A model generated the notes under the pieces. That model searched no databases. It saw only the letters and a list, made by a program, of their open reading frames with translations, and was not told the DNA's origin. Shown in pieces: positions 9,467-19,840 of a stretch of 64,000 nucleotides of DNA. The stretch covers positions 62,001-126,000 of the forward strand of contig CACBEJ010000001.1 of the NCBI GenBank assembly GCA_902538255.1, given 5' to 3'. Within the stretch, counting starts at the first letter, position 1. Every line of letters begins with the position of its first letter. The position numbers and the translations under genes were made by a program. This DNA is from an uncultured Pelagibacteraceae bacterium. GTDB taxonomy: Bacteria; Pseudomonadota; Alphaproteobacteria; Pelagibacterales; Pelagibacteraceae.

Positions 9467-10817
9467 ATAATTGATCAGGTAACCATAAAGCTATACCTGG
9501 AAATAAGTACATTAAAACCATTCCAAAAATAACAATTGCTAAGAATGGCATGATGCCTTTGAATACCTCAATTAATTCAACATTTTTAGATTGTACACCT
9601 TTTAAGTAATAAGCCGACATGGCCATGGGGGGTGTTAAAAATGATGTTTGTAAATTTAAAGCAATTAACATTGCAAAAAAATAAGGGTTCACTCCAAAAA
9701 ATTCTACTAAAGGTAAAAATATTGGAACAAATATAATTAATATTTCAGTCCACTCTAGTGGCCAGCCTAATAAGAAAATTATAATTTGTGTAATTACTAA
9801 AAATTGCCAAGGCTGTATATCCATTGATTTAAAAAAATGCTCAAATACTTCATGTCCTCCTAAATATGAAAATACTGACGCAAACGTCCAAGATCCAATA
9901 AACAACCACATAATCATTGCAGTAGTTTTTGCGGTTAGAAATACAGACTCTTTAAAATTTTTCCATTTTAGAGATTTATAAAAGAAAGATAAAACTAATG
10001 CTCCAAAAGCTCCAACACCTGCTGCTTCCGCTGGGGTAGCTAGACCTGCGAGAATGCTTCCTAAAACTAATATAATTAATGAAAATAATGGTAAGAATGA
10101 AACCAAAACTTCTTTTAAGATTACTGATCTTGGAGGAATTTCCTCTTTAGGAGGCTTAGGTGCAACTGATGGATTAAAATAAGCCAAAATAACTGCATAT
10201 AAAATATATAGACCCGCTAACATTAGACCGGGAAATATTGCTGCTGCAAATAATCTTAATGGAGATAACTGAGCTATCACTGCATAAACAATAAGCATAA
10301 TACTAGGAGGAATTAAAATTCCTAAACAGCCTCCAGCACATATTACTCCTGATGCAAATTTTTTATCATAACCAGCTTTCACCATTGCAGGCCAGGCAAG
10401 CAAACCCATTAAAGTCACAACTGCCCCAATTATTCCCGTTGCTGTAGAGAATAAAGTGCAAGTAACTAAGGCTGCGACTGCCATCGAAGCTGGCAGCGAA
10501 TGCGATGCAAGTCTTATGGCATAAAACAATCTTGCAACTATACCTGCTCTTTCAACTAAATAGCCCATAAATAAAAATAAAGGTACGGCGGTGAGGACAT
10601 GGTTATCCATGACAGAGTAGGTATTTGAAACAAATAAATTAAATATCCTATTGTCTAATAGATGATCCATTCTTGACGGATCAAAATATGCGTAATACCC
10701 AAATCCTAAACCCATTGCCATTAGAGTAAATGCAATAGGAAATCCTAGTAATACAGCAAACAGAAATATCACCATCATTAAAATTGCAATTTCTGGATTT
10801 GTTAGACTAAACAACAT
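9456..10817 (-). CDS. TRAP transporter large permease (DctM family)
   Basis: GFPIAFTLMAMG, CAGGCLGILIPPSIMLIVYA, LNLQTSFLTPPMAMSAYYLKGV. Confidence 0.93.
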   Translation of the reverse strand: MLFSLTNPEIAILMMVIFLFAVLLGFPIAFTLMAMGLGFGYYAYFDPSRMDHLLDNRIFNLFVSNTYSVMDNHVLTAVPLFLFMGYLVERAGIVARLFYAIRLASHSLPASMAVAALVTCTLFSTATGIIGAVVTLMGLLAWPAMVKAGYDKKFASGVICAGGCLGILIPPSIMLIVYAVIAQLSPLRLFAAAIFPGLMLAGLYILYAVILAYFNPSVAPKPPKEEIPPRSVILKEVLVSFLPLFSLIILVLGSILAGLATPAEAAGVGAFGALVLSFFYKSLKWKNFKESVFLTAKTTAMIMWLFIGSWTFASVFSYLGGHEVFEHFFKSMDIQPWQFLVITQIIIFLLGWPLEWTEILIIFVPIFLPLVEFFGVNPYFFAMLIALNLQTSFLTPPMAMSAYYLKGVQSKNVELIEVFKGIMPFLAIVIFGMVLMYLFPGIALWLPDQLFAN

Positions 10818-11391
10818 CTATTTTTTCTTCCTCTTTAGATTTTCTCATTAAAATTTTTTCTGTTTCTTCTGCACCAACATCTCTCTCTAGCCAATGTCCC
10901 GTTCTAATACAAATAATTGCTCTAAAAACTTCACTAATTCCTTGGAGAGTAAGAAGCATTCCGGATAAAGGTATCAATGATTTTGCCATATAAATTTGAA
11001 TTTGTGCTGGACTATTCCAGCTTGTTTCTTTTACCATCCATGCTTTAGCTGCATACTCATATCCATAAAATGAAAGTGCAATTACCCCTGGAAAAAAGAA
11101 GATAAAATAAAGTATTAAATCAATCCATCCTTGAACTTTAATTGGGAACAACCTGTAAATAACATCTCCTCTAACGTGAGCCTCGGTCGCCAAAGTGTAT
11201 GCTCCAGCCATCATAAATATTGCTCCATACATCTGTAAACTAAAATCAAAATTCCACAAAGTAGGTGCATTAAATGCATAAGCCATTATGACCTCGTAAC
11301 ATGTTCCACCCATTAAAATAACTATGCACCATGAGAAGGCTTTACCCATTGAGGAGCTAAGTGTGTCTGCAAATTTTATATAAGAGTACAT
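10807..11391 (-). CDS. TRAP transporter small permease (DctQ family)
   Basis: 4-TM pattern; TEAHVRGDVIYRLFPIKVQGWIDLILY. Confidence 0.9.
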   Translation of the reverse strand: MYSYIKFADTLSSSMGKAFSWCIVILMGGTCYEVIMAYAFNAPTLWNFDFSLQMYGAIFMMAGAYTLATEAHVRGDVIYRLFPIKVQGWIDLILYFIFFFPGVIALSFYGYEYAAKAWMVKETSWNSPAQIQIYMAKSLIPLSGMLLTLQGISEVFRAIICIRTGHWLERDVGAEETEKILMRKSKEEEKIDVV

Positions 11392-11437
11392 ATTTAACTA
11401 ACTTATCTTAATTTTCTTAATTAATTCAATTAAAAAA

Positions 11438-11459
11438 AAGGGGGCTAAAAAGCCCCCTT
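11438..11459 (-). terminator. GC-rich hairpin plus U tract between second dctP and dctQ
   Basis: AAGGGGGCT-AAAA-AGCCCCCTT; minus-strand RNA runs into a U8 tract. Confidence 0.82.
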
Positions 11460-11481
11460 AATTTTTTTATATTTTTAAACC

Positions 11482-12642
11482 TTAGATTTTAACTTTCCCT
11501 AACGGACCAAACTCGTTTTCGTAAGCAAGTCTGTAGTTAGGCTGATTCATTAGTAAGTATTTCATTACTCTTTTCGCATAAGCTTTTTGTGAATCAACAA
11601 TCTTCTTAAAGAATGGATCTTTAGAAGAGAAATCACCTACAACTTTATCCCAACCTTTTAACTGCTCTGCTAAAATTGCATCTGAAGTTTGGTAAACGTT
11701 TACTTTATGCTCATTCATCAATTTAGATAAATCAGCTGAGTATCTTACCAAAGCTTTAAAGTAGTTAGCGGTATTTGCTGCGTACGAAGCATTTTTTAAT
11801 ATTGCTTGGTTTGCAGGAGATAAGCTATTAAATGTTTTTTTGTTAATAGGTATTTCAAACATCTCTTGAGATTGGTGGAAAGATCCTAAGTGATAATGCT
11901 TAGAAACATCTTGCATACCAAATTGAGAGTCTGAAGTTGGGTTATTAAACTCTGCAGCTTCAATCAAACCAGTTTTCATAGCTGGCTGAATTTCACCACC
12001 TGGTAATTGTCTAACTACCATACCCATTGCAGTAAGAACGTTAGTTGCAAGACCAACTGTTCTATACTTCATACCTTTAACGTCACTTACTTTAGTAACG
12101 TTCTTTTTGAACCAACCAAATGGTTGAGCTGGCATAGGCATCGCAAAAACACCAACATAGTCGTATCCAACTTTTGCTAATGTTTCTTCGTACAATGCTC
12201 TTCCACCACCTTCTTCCATCCAAGCCATTACTTCTTGAGATGATAGACCATAAGATGGGCCAGTTCCGAAAAGAGACGCGGCAGGGTTTTTTCCATACCA
12301 ATAAGCAGTTACCCAGTGACCCATATCAAGTACACCATCACTTACTGCTTGACCGATTTCACCAGTCTTTACAACTGCACCAACCGGCTGAAGGTCAATT
12401 TTTAATTTTCCACCGGACATATCACTGACCATTTTGCAGTAGTCGCCAGCCATCTCAAAAAAGATGTTAGCTCCACTTGGCCAAGCTGCTTGCATTTTTA
12501 AAGTCATGTGGCCATCTCCCAAAGCAAGATTTGGCATTGCCACTGCTGCTGCTGTCGCTGCACCAGTTGCTGCCGCTGCTTTGAAGAACTTTCTTCTTGA
12601 AGGAGTTTTAAAACCCTTCAATGATTTTTTATTTTTAATCAT
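11482..12642 (-). CDS. TRAP transporter solute-binding protein, similar to the lactate-binding TTHA0766 group; Tat-type signal
   Basis: SRRKFFKAAAATG signal; MQAAWPSGANIFFEMAGDYC, PAQPFGWFKKNV, YRTVGLATNVLTAMGMVVRQLPGGEI, EAAEFNNPTSD, SFHQSQEMFE. Confidence 0.82.
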   Translation of the reverse strand: MIKNKKSLKGFKTPSRRKFFKAAAATGAATAAAVAMPNLALGDGHMTLKMQAAWPSGANIFFEMAGDYCKMVSDMSGGKLKIDLQPVGAVVKTGEIGQAVSDGVLDMGHWVTAYWYGKNPAASLFGTGPSYGLSSQEVMAWMEEGGGRALYEETLAKVGYDYVGVFAMPMPAQPFGWFKKNVTKVSDVKGMKYRTVGLATNVLTAMGMVVRQLPGGEIQPAMKTGLIEAAEFNNPTSDSQFGMQDVSKHYHLGSFHQSQEMFEIPINKKTFNSLSPANQAILKNASYAANTANYFKALVRYSADLSKLMNEHKVNVYQTSDAILAEQLKGWDKVVGDFSSKDPFFKKIVDSQKAYAKRVMKYLLMNQPNYRLAYENEFGPLGKVKI

Positions 12643-12778
12643 TTCTTCTCCTCTAGTTAATTAACTGAGGAAAGTAAAACATAGATTTATATTAGAGTCT
12701 TTCTAAAAAGAGGCACAGATTGTCACTATTTAAAGCTAATTTAATTTTTTTACAATCCTTGGTTGATTCTAGAAAAAT

Positions 12779-13693
12779 TTAATCAATTGGATAATCCCAA
12801 GCGCTTCCACCTATGACTTTAGAAATAGCTGAAAAATCTTTAGTATTATTTCCTTCTTTACAAAATTGATCATAAATTTCTAAAGCCATTTTTCCTAATG
12901 GTGTTTCAGCATTTACGCTTTTCGCACAATCATTTGCAAGTTTAAGATCTTTATTCATCATTCCTGCAGAAAAACCTGGACGATAATTATTATTTGAAGG
13001 TGTACCATCAATTAAACCAGGTAAAGGTGGATAAACAGAAATTGGCCAACTGTTACCTGATGCATTTTTCATGATTTCATGAACTTTTTTAATATCGATG
13101 TTTAATCTTTTTGCTAACATTAACGACTCTGAAGCAGCAATCATTGCAATCCCTAGAGCCATATTGTTACAAATTTTGGCGCCATTCCCACTACCTAAAT
13201 CACCTGCATGAAATATATTTTTCCCCATGATTTTTAATAAAGGAAGCGCTTTTTCAAATGCTTCTTTTGATCCACCAACCATTATATTTAAAGTTGCTTT
13301 TTGAGCTCCCATTACTCCGCCACTAACTGGCGCATCAATCATTTCTATTCCTTTTTCTGAAGCTTTTTTTCCAATTTCAATAGAAGTTTGAATATCAATT
13401 GTTGAACAATCAATTAACAAACAGTTTTTTGAAACTTTATTTATTATTCCACTTTTTCCTAAATAAACATCCTTAGAATGTTTACCTTCTGGAAGCATGG
13501 TTATCACTGTTTCAACATTAGCTGTAATTAAATCATCTAAATTTTCAATTATTTCAAGATTTTTATCTCTCGCAATCTCAAGCATTTTTTTTGAGACGTC
13601 AAAAACTTTTACAGATTTACCTGCCTTCATTAAATTTTCAGCCATTGGACAACCCATGTTGCCAACGCCAATAAAAGCTATCGATTGAGACAT
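12779..13693 (-). CDS. NAD(P)-dependent beta-hydroxyacid dehydrogenase (GarR/GlxR / 3-hydroxyisobutyrate dehydrogenase family)
   Basis: FIGVGNMGCPMAENLMKAG Rossmann motif, DAPVSGGVMGAQKATLNIMVGG, GSGNGAKICNNM. Confidence 0.88.
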   Translation of the reverse strand: MSQSIAFIGVGNMGCPMAENLMKAGKSVKVFDVSKKMLEIARDKNLEIIENLDDLITANVETVITMLPEGKHSKDVYLGKSGIINKVSKNCLLIDCSTIDIQTSIEIGKKASEKGIEMIDAPVSGGVMGAQKATLNIMVGGSKEAFEKALPLLKIMGKNIFHAGDLGSGNGAKICNNMALGIAMIAASESLMLAKRLNIDIKKVHEIMKNASGNSWPISVYPPLPGLIDGTPSNNNYRPGFSAGMMNKDLKLANDCAKSVNAETPLGKMALEIYDQFCKEGNNTKDFSAISKVIGGSAWDYPID

Positions 13694-13694
13694 T

Positions 13695-14648
13695 TTAATT
13701 TACTTTATTGATACAGTTTCCAGTTCTAAAAAACTCATCTAAATTATCAATTGCTAAATTTCCCATTGCAATTCTTGTATCTTTTGTTGCGCTCCCAAGA
13801 TGAGGTAAAACAAAAGCACTTGGGATTTTTAAGTAACCAGGATTTAGATTTGGTTCATTTTTATAAACATCTAATCCTGCTGCATAAATTTTTCTTCTAT
13901 TCAATGCATCAATTAAAGCTGCATCATCTACTATATCACCTCTTGCAACATTAGTTATTACAGCACCTTTAGGAAAATATTCAACAGTCTCTTTATTTAT
14001 TAAGTTCTCTGTTTCTTTAGTTGCTGGACAACAAATCGATAAAACATCTGAAACTGAAAAAAGACTCTTTATACTATCATGATATGTTGCGCCTTGCTCT
14101 TTATCTTCACTTAATTTTGAACGATTATGATAATGAATAACCATACCCAGAGATTTTGCAATTTTTGCAATTTTTTGGCCAATACGACCCATACCTAAAA
14201 TTCCTAATCTTGTTCCAGTAAGTTGTTTTCCAATTAGATAGTCAGCAGACCATTTCCATCCACCCTCTTTTGCGGACTCTATTCCTTCAGAAGCTCTTCT
14301 GCATGCTCCTAAAATTAATAAAATTCCAATCTCTGCTGAAGCATCTGATAAAACTTCTGGTGTATTTGTTACTGCTATACCTCTATTCTTTGCTGCCTCT
14401 AAATCAATGTTACCAAATCCTACTGCAAAATTAGAGATTATTTTTATTGTTTCTGGTAATTGATTGATTGTTTCAGCATCTAATTTTTCAGTTAGTGAAG
14501 ATAATATGCCATCAAATCCTTGACTCATTTCAATAATTTTTTTTTGTGAATAAAGTTCATCATTAGTATTAAATTTAGCATCAAATAACTTAGATGCTTT
14601 ATCTTCACTTTCTCTTATCAAGCGTCTTGTAATTAGAACTTTTTTCAT
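13695..14648 (-). CDS. D-2-hydroxyacid dehydrogenase (glyoxylate/hydroxypyruvate reductase type)
   Basis: GTRLGILGMGRIGQKIAKIAKSLGM, NVARGDIVDDAALIDAL, AGLDVYKNEPNLNPGYL, LPHLGSAT. Confidence 0.88.
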   Translation of the reverse strand: MKKVLITRRLIRESEDKASKLFDAKFNTNDELYSQKKIIEMSQGFDGILSSLTEKLDAETINQLPETIKIISNFAVGFGNIDLEAAKNRGIAVTNTPEVLSDASAEIGILLILGACRRASEGIESAKEGGWKWSADYLIGKQLTGTRLGILGMGRIGQKIAKIAKSLGMVIHYHNRSKLSEDKEQGATYHDSIKSLFSVSDVLSICCPATKETENLINKETVEYFPKGAVITNVARGDIVDDAALIDALNRRKIYAAGLDVYKNEPNLNPGYLKIPSAFVLPHLGSATKDTRIAMGNLAIDNLDEFFRTGNCINKVN

Positions 14649-14653
14649 AATTT

Positions 14654-15943
14654 CTATTTTAAAATTTCAGGTTTTGGTCCACCTGTGTACCAATCTAAAA
14701 CTTCAATTGTATGTAATATAGGAACTTTAGTACCATGTGCGATTTGGGTAATACAACCAATATTTCCAGTAGAAATAAAATCTGGATTTAAACTCTCAAT
14801 GTTATTTACTTTTTTCTTCAATAATTGTTTTGCAATTTTTGATTGCAATATGTTGTAGGTACCAGCTGATCCACAACATATATGTCCTTCAGGAATTTCC
14901 ATAATTTCATTTTTAGTTTTCTCAAGTAAAGAAACAGGCTGGGAATGAACTTTTTGACCATGCTGCATAGAACACGCAGAATGATAAGCAACTTTGTATT
15001 TTTTTTCTTTATCTTTAATATCAAGTTTTAAACTTTCAAATATATATTCTGATATATCTTTTGTAAGATCTGATATCACCCTTGCTTTTTTACTTAGTTC
15101 TTTGTCTTCACGAAAAATAAATCCATAATCTTTCATTGTTGTCCCACAACCTGATGTGTTTGATAAAATTGCATCTAAATTTCCTTTTTGATGCTCCTCA
15201 TACCAAGTGTTTATATTGTTTTTAAAATCTTGATGTGCATCCTCCTCTTTTCCAAGATGATGATTTAAAGATCCACAACAACGAATTTTTTTTGGTACAA
15301 CTACTTCTACGCCGTGTCTGTTTAATAGCCTTATTGTTGCTTCATTAATTTGAGGAGATATTTCTTTTTGTACACATCCTGTTAAAAGAGCAACTCTAGC
15401 AATTCTTTTTTTAGTAGAGGATTTGTAAACTTCTTTAATTGGTAAGTTTTTTTTAGGAAATTTTGTTGGCATTAACTCAATCATGTCCTTAATTTTTGAA
15501 GGCATTAAAAATTTAAATGGTTTCGATAATTTTACTAATAAACTTGATAATCTAAAAACTTTTGTATTTGGAAGAGTGATAGATAAAAAATATCTTATTA
15601 ACTTGTCAAAGAATGATCTTTGATAATTTTTTTCAATATATTTTTTTCCATGGTCAATTATGTGCATATAATTTACACCAGCTGGGCAAGTGGTCATGCA
15701 GCTATAACATGAGAGACATCGATCGATATGCTTTACAACTTTTTCGGTAGGCTTCCTATTATTTTCTAACATATCTTTAATGAGATAGATACGTCCTCTA
15801 GGTCCATCTAGCTCATCACCCAAAAGTTGATGCGTAGGGCATGTAGCATTACACATTCCACAATGCACACACTTTTTAAAAACTTTTTCGTTTGCAAAAT
15901 TGTCTGGATCTCTAAGTTGTTCTTCAGTAAATTTCGTTTGCAT
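14654..15943 (-). CDS. glcF: Glycolate oxidase iron-sulfur subunit GlcF
   Basis: CVHCGMCNATCPTHQLLGDELDGPRGRIYLIK, CLSCYSCMTTCPAGVNY, CCGSLNHHLG, CCGSAGTYNILQ; adjacent glcD/glcE. Confidence 0.95.
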   Translation of the reverse strand: MQTKFTEEQLRDPDNFANEKVFKKCVHCGMCNATCPTHQLLGDELDGPRGRIYLIKDMLENNRKPTEKVVKHIDRCLSCYSCMTTCPAGVNYMHIIDHGKKYIEKNYQRSFFDKLIRYFLSITLPNTKVFRLSSLLVKLSKPFKFLMPSKIKDMIELMPTKFPKKNLPIKEVYKSSTKKRIARVALLTGCVQKEISPQINEATIRLLNRHGVEVVVPKKIRCCGSLNHHLGKEEDAHQDFKNNINTWYEEHQKGNLDAILSNTSGCGTTMKDYGFIFREDKELSKKARVISDLTKDISEYIFESLKLDIKDKEKKYKVAYHSACSMQHGQKVHSQPVSLLEKTKNEIMEIPEGHICCGSAGTYNILQSKIAKQLLKKKVNNIESLNPDFISTGNIGCITQIAHGTKVPILHTIEVLDWYTGGPKPEILK

Positions 15944-17223
15944 TAAACACCTCTATACATTTTACCTGGGTTTAAAATTCTTTTTGGATCAAAACTTTGT
16001 TTTACTTTCTCAGAAATCATCAAACGTACTTTATCAACAGTAAAAATAGGTTCACCATAATCATATCCGGATGATGTTTTAATAACTGTCAAATAACCTC
16101 CAAAATCGTTTGCCATTTTTTTTAAATCTTTAATCTTTTCCTCTTTTTTACTATTAACTTCAATCCAGAATAACGACCCACACCAATCAACAAAATAATT
16201 ATGGTTATTTTCTAAATATTTGCATAATTTTGAACCATTTGCTGGCGGTATTACCATTCGTATTAAATTGTGTTTAGTCTTTTCGAACACTTCTAAATTA
16301 TTTATTTTCTCCCACAATGGTTCTGATTGATAAACATCAAGCGTAGAAATATCTGAATTATTTAATTTAAGTTCTTTTTTTAAGTTATTAATTTTTTCCT
16401 CAATTGAAATTTTATCTCCCTCAACTCTAAATGCTAAAAACGAAACATTTGATTTAAGATCATTAAACTTAAAAACAGTATTTCTTTTACCTGAAAAATC
16501 TTTGTCATTTGATTGTTCTGGAATAAAGACAGCACCAGAAATTTCACTACTTGAACTAGATAATTTATTAAACAAATCATAAATTTGTTCAAAATTATTA
16601 GGATAAATTGCTACAGTTGTCGACGAGTCTTTTTTAGGTAAAACCTTTAATGTAATTTCAGTCAAAGCAACAAGTGTGCCAAACGAACCAGCTATAAGTT
16701 TTGATAAATCATAACCTGTAACATTTTTAACGACAGTACCTCCTGATTTAATTATATCTCCTTTACCATTAACTCCCTTAAAACCTAGGACATGATCTCG
16801 CACACTACCAACTTTAAATCTTCGTGAACCTGCATAATTACAAGATAAATATCCTGCTATTGTTCCTTTATTTGATTTGCCATCTTTAATATAACCGAAG
16901 TCAATTGGTTCAAAAGCTAGCTCTTGACTATTTTCACTTAAGATCTTCTCGATTTCATTAATTGGTGTGCAGGCTTTTACTTTAATATACAATTCTTCGG
17001 GTCTGTAATCGATTATACCAGAAATTTTAGATAAAGATGTAGTGTTAGCCGATTGAGTTTTGTTTCCAATAAAACTTTTTGAGTTATTTCCAATAATTTC
17101 CGTTGGAGAGTCTTTTTTGTATAATTCCCGAATTAAATCTGAAACTTCAACCTCATCTTTAGGATAATAGACGTTATTAGAATCTTGGAAGATCTGGGAA
17201 TTTATCTTTATTTTTGTGGACAT
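15943..17223 (-). CDS. glcE: Glycolate oxidase FAD-binding subunit GlcE (MSTKIKI start; ORF track start 17244)
   Basis: FAD_binding_4-like; GTIAGYLSCNYAGSRRFKVGSVRDHVLGFKGVNGKGDIIKSGGTVVKNVTGYDLSKL. Confidence 0.92.
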   Translation of the reverse strand: MSTKIKINSQIFQDSNNVYYPKDEVEVSDLIRELYKKDSPTEIIGNNSKSFIGNKTQSANTTSLSKISGIIDYRPEELYIKVKACTPINEIEKILSENSQELAFEPIDFGYIKDGKSNKGTIAGYLSCNYAGSRRFKVGSVRDHVLGFKGVNGKGDIIKSGGTVVKNVTGYDLSKLIAGSFGTLVALTEITLKVLPKKDSSTTVAIYPNNFEQIYDLFNKLSSSSSEISGAVFIPEQSNDKDFSGKRNTVFKFNDLKSNVSFLAFRVEGDKISIEEKINNLKKELKLNNSDISTLDVYQSEPLWEKINNLEVFEKTKHNLIRMVIPPANGSKLCKYLENNHNYFVDWCGSLFWIEVNSKKEEKIKDLKKMANDFGGYLTVIKTSSGYDYGEPIFTVDKVRLMISEKVKQSFDPKRILNPGKMYRGV

Positions 17224-18673
17224 GAACCCTTCCTTCCTCTGCACATTTTCTAAGTATAGGATAAACTTTTCCAGGATTTAATAGATTTTTTTCATCTAAT
17301 GACTTCTTAATACTCAGTTGTTGTTGTATATCGTTATCATTAAACATTTCACACATAAGTTCTCTTTTTTCTATACCAACACCATGCTCACCTGTAATTA
17401 CTCCACCAAGTCTTACACATGTTTTTAATATCTCAGAACCAAATTCCTCAGTTTTTCTTAGTTGTTCTTTGTCATTTCCATCAAACATAATAAGTGGATG
17501 TAAATTTCCATCACCTGCGTGAAAACAATTTGCAACCGGTAATTCATACTTTTCTGATAATTTTTTAATTTCTAATAATGCTTCTGCAAGCTTACCTCTT
17601 GGAATAGATCCATCCATACAATAATAATCAGGGGCCATAGCTCCGCACGCAGGAAAAGCTGCTTTTCTTCCAGCCCAGAAAGAAAGTCTTTCTTTCTCAC
17701 TATTGCTAAGTTTAAGACTAGAACAATTATTTTTTTTACAGATTACTTCTACTTTTCTAATTAATTCATTGACCTCTGACTTTGTTCCATCAAGTTCTAC
17801 TATTAATAATAATTCTGCGTCTCGTGGATATCCTGCTTTACTAAAATTATCTGTCGCCTCAATTAAAGCTTTATCCATTATTTCCATTCCTGCTGGCACT
17901 ATTCCACTTGAAATAATTTCTGAGGCCGCATCTCCTCCTTCTTTTATAGATGGAAAGCCTATTAAAGCCGCTCTTACTACTTCTGGTGTTTTTAAAATTT
18001 TAACTGTGACTTCAGTAACAACTCCCAATAAACCTTCTGAACCACAAATTAAACCCATAAGATCATATCCCTCTTGATCAAAAGATTTTCCTCCAAATCT
18101 ACAAATTGTTCCATCCATCATAACCATTTGTACGCCTAAAATATTGTTAGTAGTCGTTCCATACTTTAGTGAATGAACTCCACCAGAATTTTCAGCAACA
18201 TTTCCACCTATAGAGCACGCCAACTGGCTCGAAGGGTCTGGGGCATAGTAAAATCCTTTATTTTGAACTGCATGTGTAATTCCTAGATTTGTAACTCCTG
18301 GCTGAGTCACAACACATTTATTTTCGTAATCAATTTCAAGTATTTTATTAAATTTTCCTAGACCAAGAAGAATAGCGTCTTGAAGAGGTAATGCACCTCC
18401 AGACAATCCTGTACCAGCTCCTCTTGGTACAACTTTAATATTTTCACTATGACAATATTTTAATATCTCACTAACCTCATCAGTATTTTCTGGGAGCACT
18501 ACTGCTAAAGGTGTTTGTGTATAAACCGATAGAGCATCAGTTTCATATGGTCTCAATTCATCAGCTTCGCTCAGAACATTTTCTTTATCGGTTAATTTTG
18601 AAAGTTTTTTTACTATTTCAATTTTTCTATTTAAAATTGAGTTATCAATTTTTGGTAAAGCTAATTCAGTCAT
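17177..18673 (-). CDS. glcD: Glycolate oxidase subunit GlcD
   Basis: VVPRGAGTGLSGGALP, DPSSQLACSIGGNVAENSGGVHSLKYGTTTNNILG, GEHGVGIEKRELM. Confidence 0.95.
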   Translation of the reverse strand: MTELALPKIDNSILNRKIEIVKKLSKLTDKENVLSEADELRPYETDALSVYTQTPLAVVLPENTDEVSEILKYCHSENIKVVPRGAGTGLSGGALPLQDAILLGLGKFNKILEIDYENKCVVTQPGVTNLGITHAVQNKGFYYAPDPSSQLACSIGGNVAENSGGVHSLKYGTTTNNILGVQMVMMDGTICRFGGKSFDQEGYDLMGLICGSEGLLGVVTEVTVKILKTPEVVRAALIGFPSIKEGGDAASEIISSGIVPAGMEIMDKALIEATDNFSKAGYPRDAELLLIVELDGTKSEVNELIRKVEVICKKNNCSSLKLSNSEKERLSFWAGRKAAFPACGAMAPDYYCMDGSIPRGKLAEALLEIKKLSEKYELPVANCFHAGDGNLHPLIMFDGNDKEQLRKTEEFGSEILKTCVRLGGVITGEHGVGIEKRELMCEMFNDNDIQQQLSIKKSLDEKNLLNPGKVYPILRKCAEEGRVHVHKNKDKFPDLPRF

Positions 18674-18676
18674 AGC

Positions 18677-19840
18677 TTAACCTAACATTTTTTTGATATT
18701 TTCCAATGCGTTAGAAATGTTATCTCGAGATGCAGCAAAGCTGAATCTTACATAATCTTTACAAGTTTTACCAAAAGCTGTACCTGGAACTATAGCTACA
18801 CCTGCTTCATGCATAGCTCTTTTACAAAATTCAGAGCCATCCATACCTGTTCCAATAACTTTTGGAAATGCATAAAAAGCTCCACCAGGTAAACTACATT
18901 CTACACCTGGTAAGCTATTCAAACCTTCATGAATTAATTTTCTTCTTAATGTGAACTTTTCCATCATCTCATCAATTGAGTCATCTGGTCCGTCTAGAGC
19001 AGCAATACCTGCAAACTGAGCAGAAGCATTAACACATGATACACTATTAATTAATAATTTATTTACGTGCTCAACCAAATTTTCTGGCCAAAAGCTCCAA
19101 CCAAGCCTCCAACCTGTCATGGAATAAGCTTTACTCCAACCTTCTAATACTATTAATCTTTCTCTTAACTCAGGATAATTAAAAAATGTTGGCATTTCCT
19201 TATCATCAAAAATTTGTCTACTGTAAATTTCATCACTTAATATTGTAACATGAGGATGGTTTTTTAAACCTTCAGCCAACTTATCTATTTCTGATTTTTC
19301 TACAAAACTTCCAGTAGGGTTGTTTGGATTAATTAAAATTAATAATCTAGTTTTATCAGTAATGAGAGATAAAATTTTATCTGCACTAAACTTTAAATCT
19401 TTATCTTCAGTTAAATCATAAGGCACTGCTGTAGAACCGGTATAATTTATCATCGACTCATATATTGGAAATGCTGGAGTAGGATGAATTATCTCTGCCC
19501 CTGGTTCACCAAAACACTGAATTGCATAATGCATAGTTGGTTTTCCACCTGGCATAATTATAATTCTTTCAGGATTCACGTCTGCACTATAACGTTTCTT
19601 TATCCATCTAGTAACTGCTTGTCGGCATTCTAAAATACCATTTGAAAGAACATATCCATGATGACCATCATCTAAAGCTTTTTTTGCTGCTTCAACAACA
19701 TGCTTTGGAGTTTTAAAGTCTGGCTGACCTAGACCTAAGTGGATCATAGGTTTACCTTGTGCCTCAAGTTTCTTTGCTTCAGCTAAAACAGAAAAAGCGC
19801 TTTCAGTTCCAAGCCTATTCAATGATTTTGCAAGTTCCAT
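18677..19840 (-). CDS. PLP-dependent class I/II aminotransferase
   Basis: LINPNNPTGSFVEKSEID, SDEIYSRQIFD, EGWSKAYSMTGWRLGW (PLP-Lys), PGGAFYAFP. Confidence 0.9.
   Translation of the reverse strand: MELAKSLNRLGTESAFSVLAEAKKLEAQGKPMIHLGLGQPDFKTPKHVVEAAKKALDDGHHGYVLSNGILECRQAVTRWIKKRYSADVNPERIIIMPGGKPTMHYAIQCFGEPGAEIIHPTPAFPIYESMINYTGSTAVPYDLTEDKDLKFSADKILSLITDKTRLLILINPNNPTGSFVEKSEIDKLAEGLKNHPHVTILSDEIYSRQIFDDKEMPTFFNYPELRERLIVLEGWSKAYSMTGWRLGWSFWPENLVEHVNKLLINSVSCVNASAQFAGIAALDGPDDSIDEMMEKFTLRRKLIHEGLNSLPGVECSLPGGAFYAFPKVIGTGMDGSEFCKRAMHEAGVAIVPGTAFGKTCKDYVRFSFAASRDNISNALENIKKMLG

Noticed and set aside
12174-12428. ORF 84 aa + strand, and 12464..12664 +
   Set aside because: Antisense shadow ORFs of the dctP coding sequence; no family signature.
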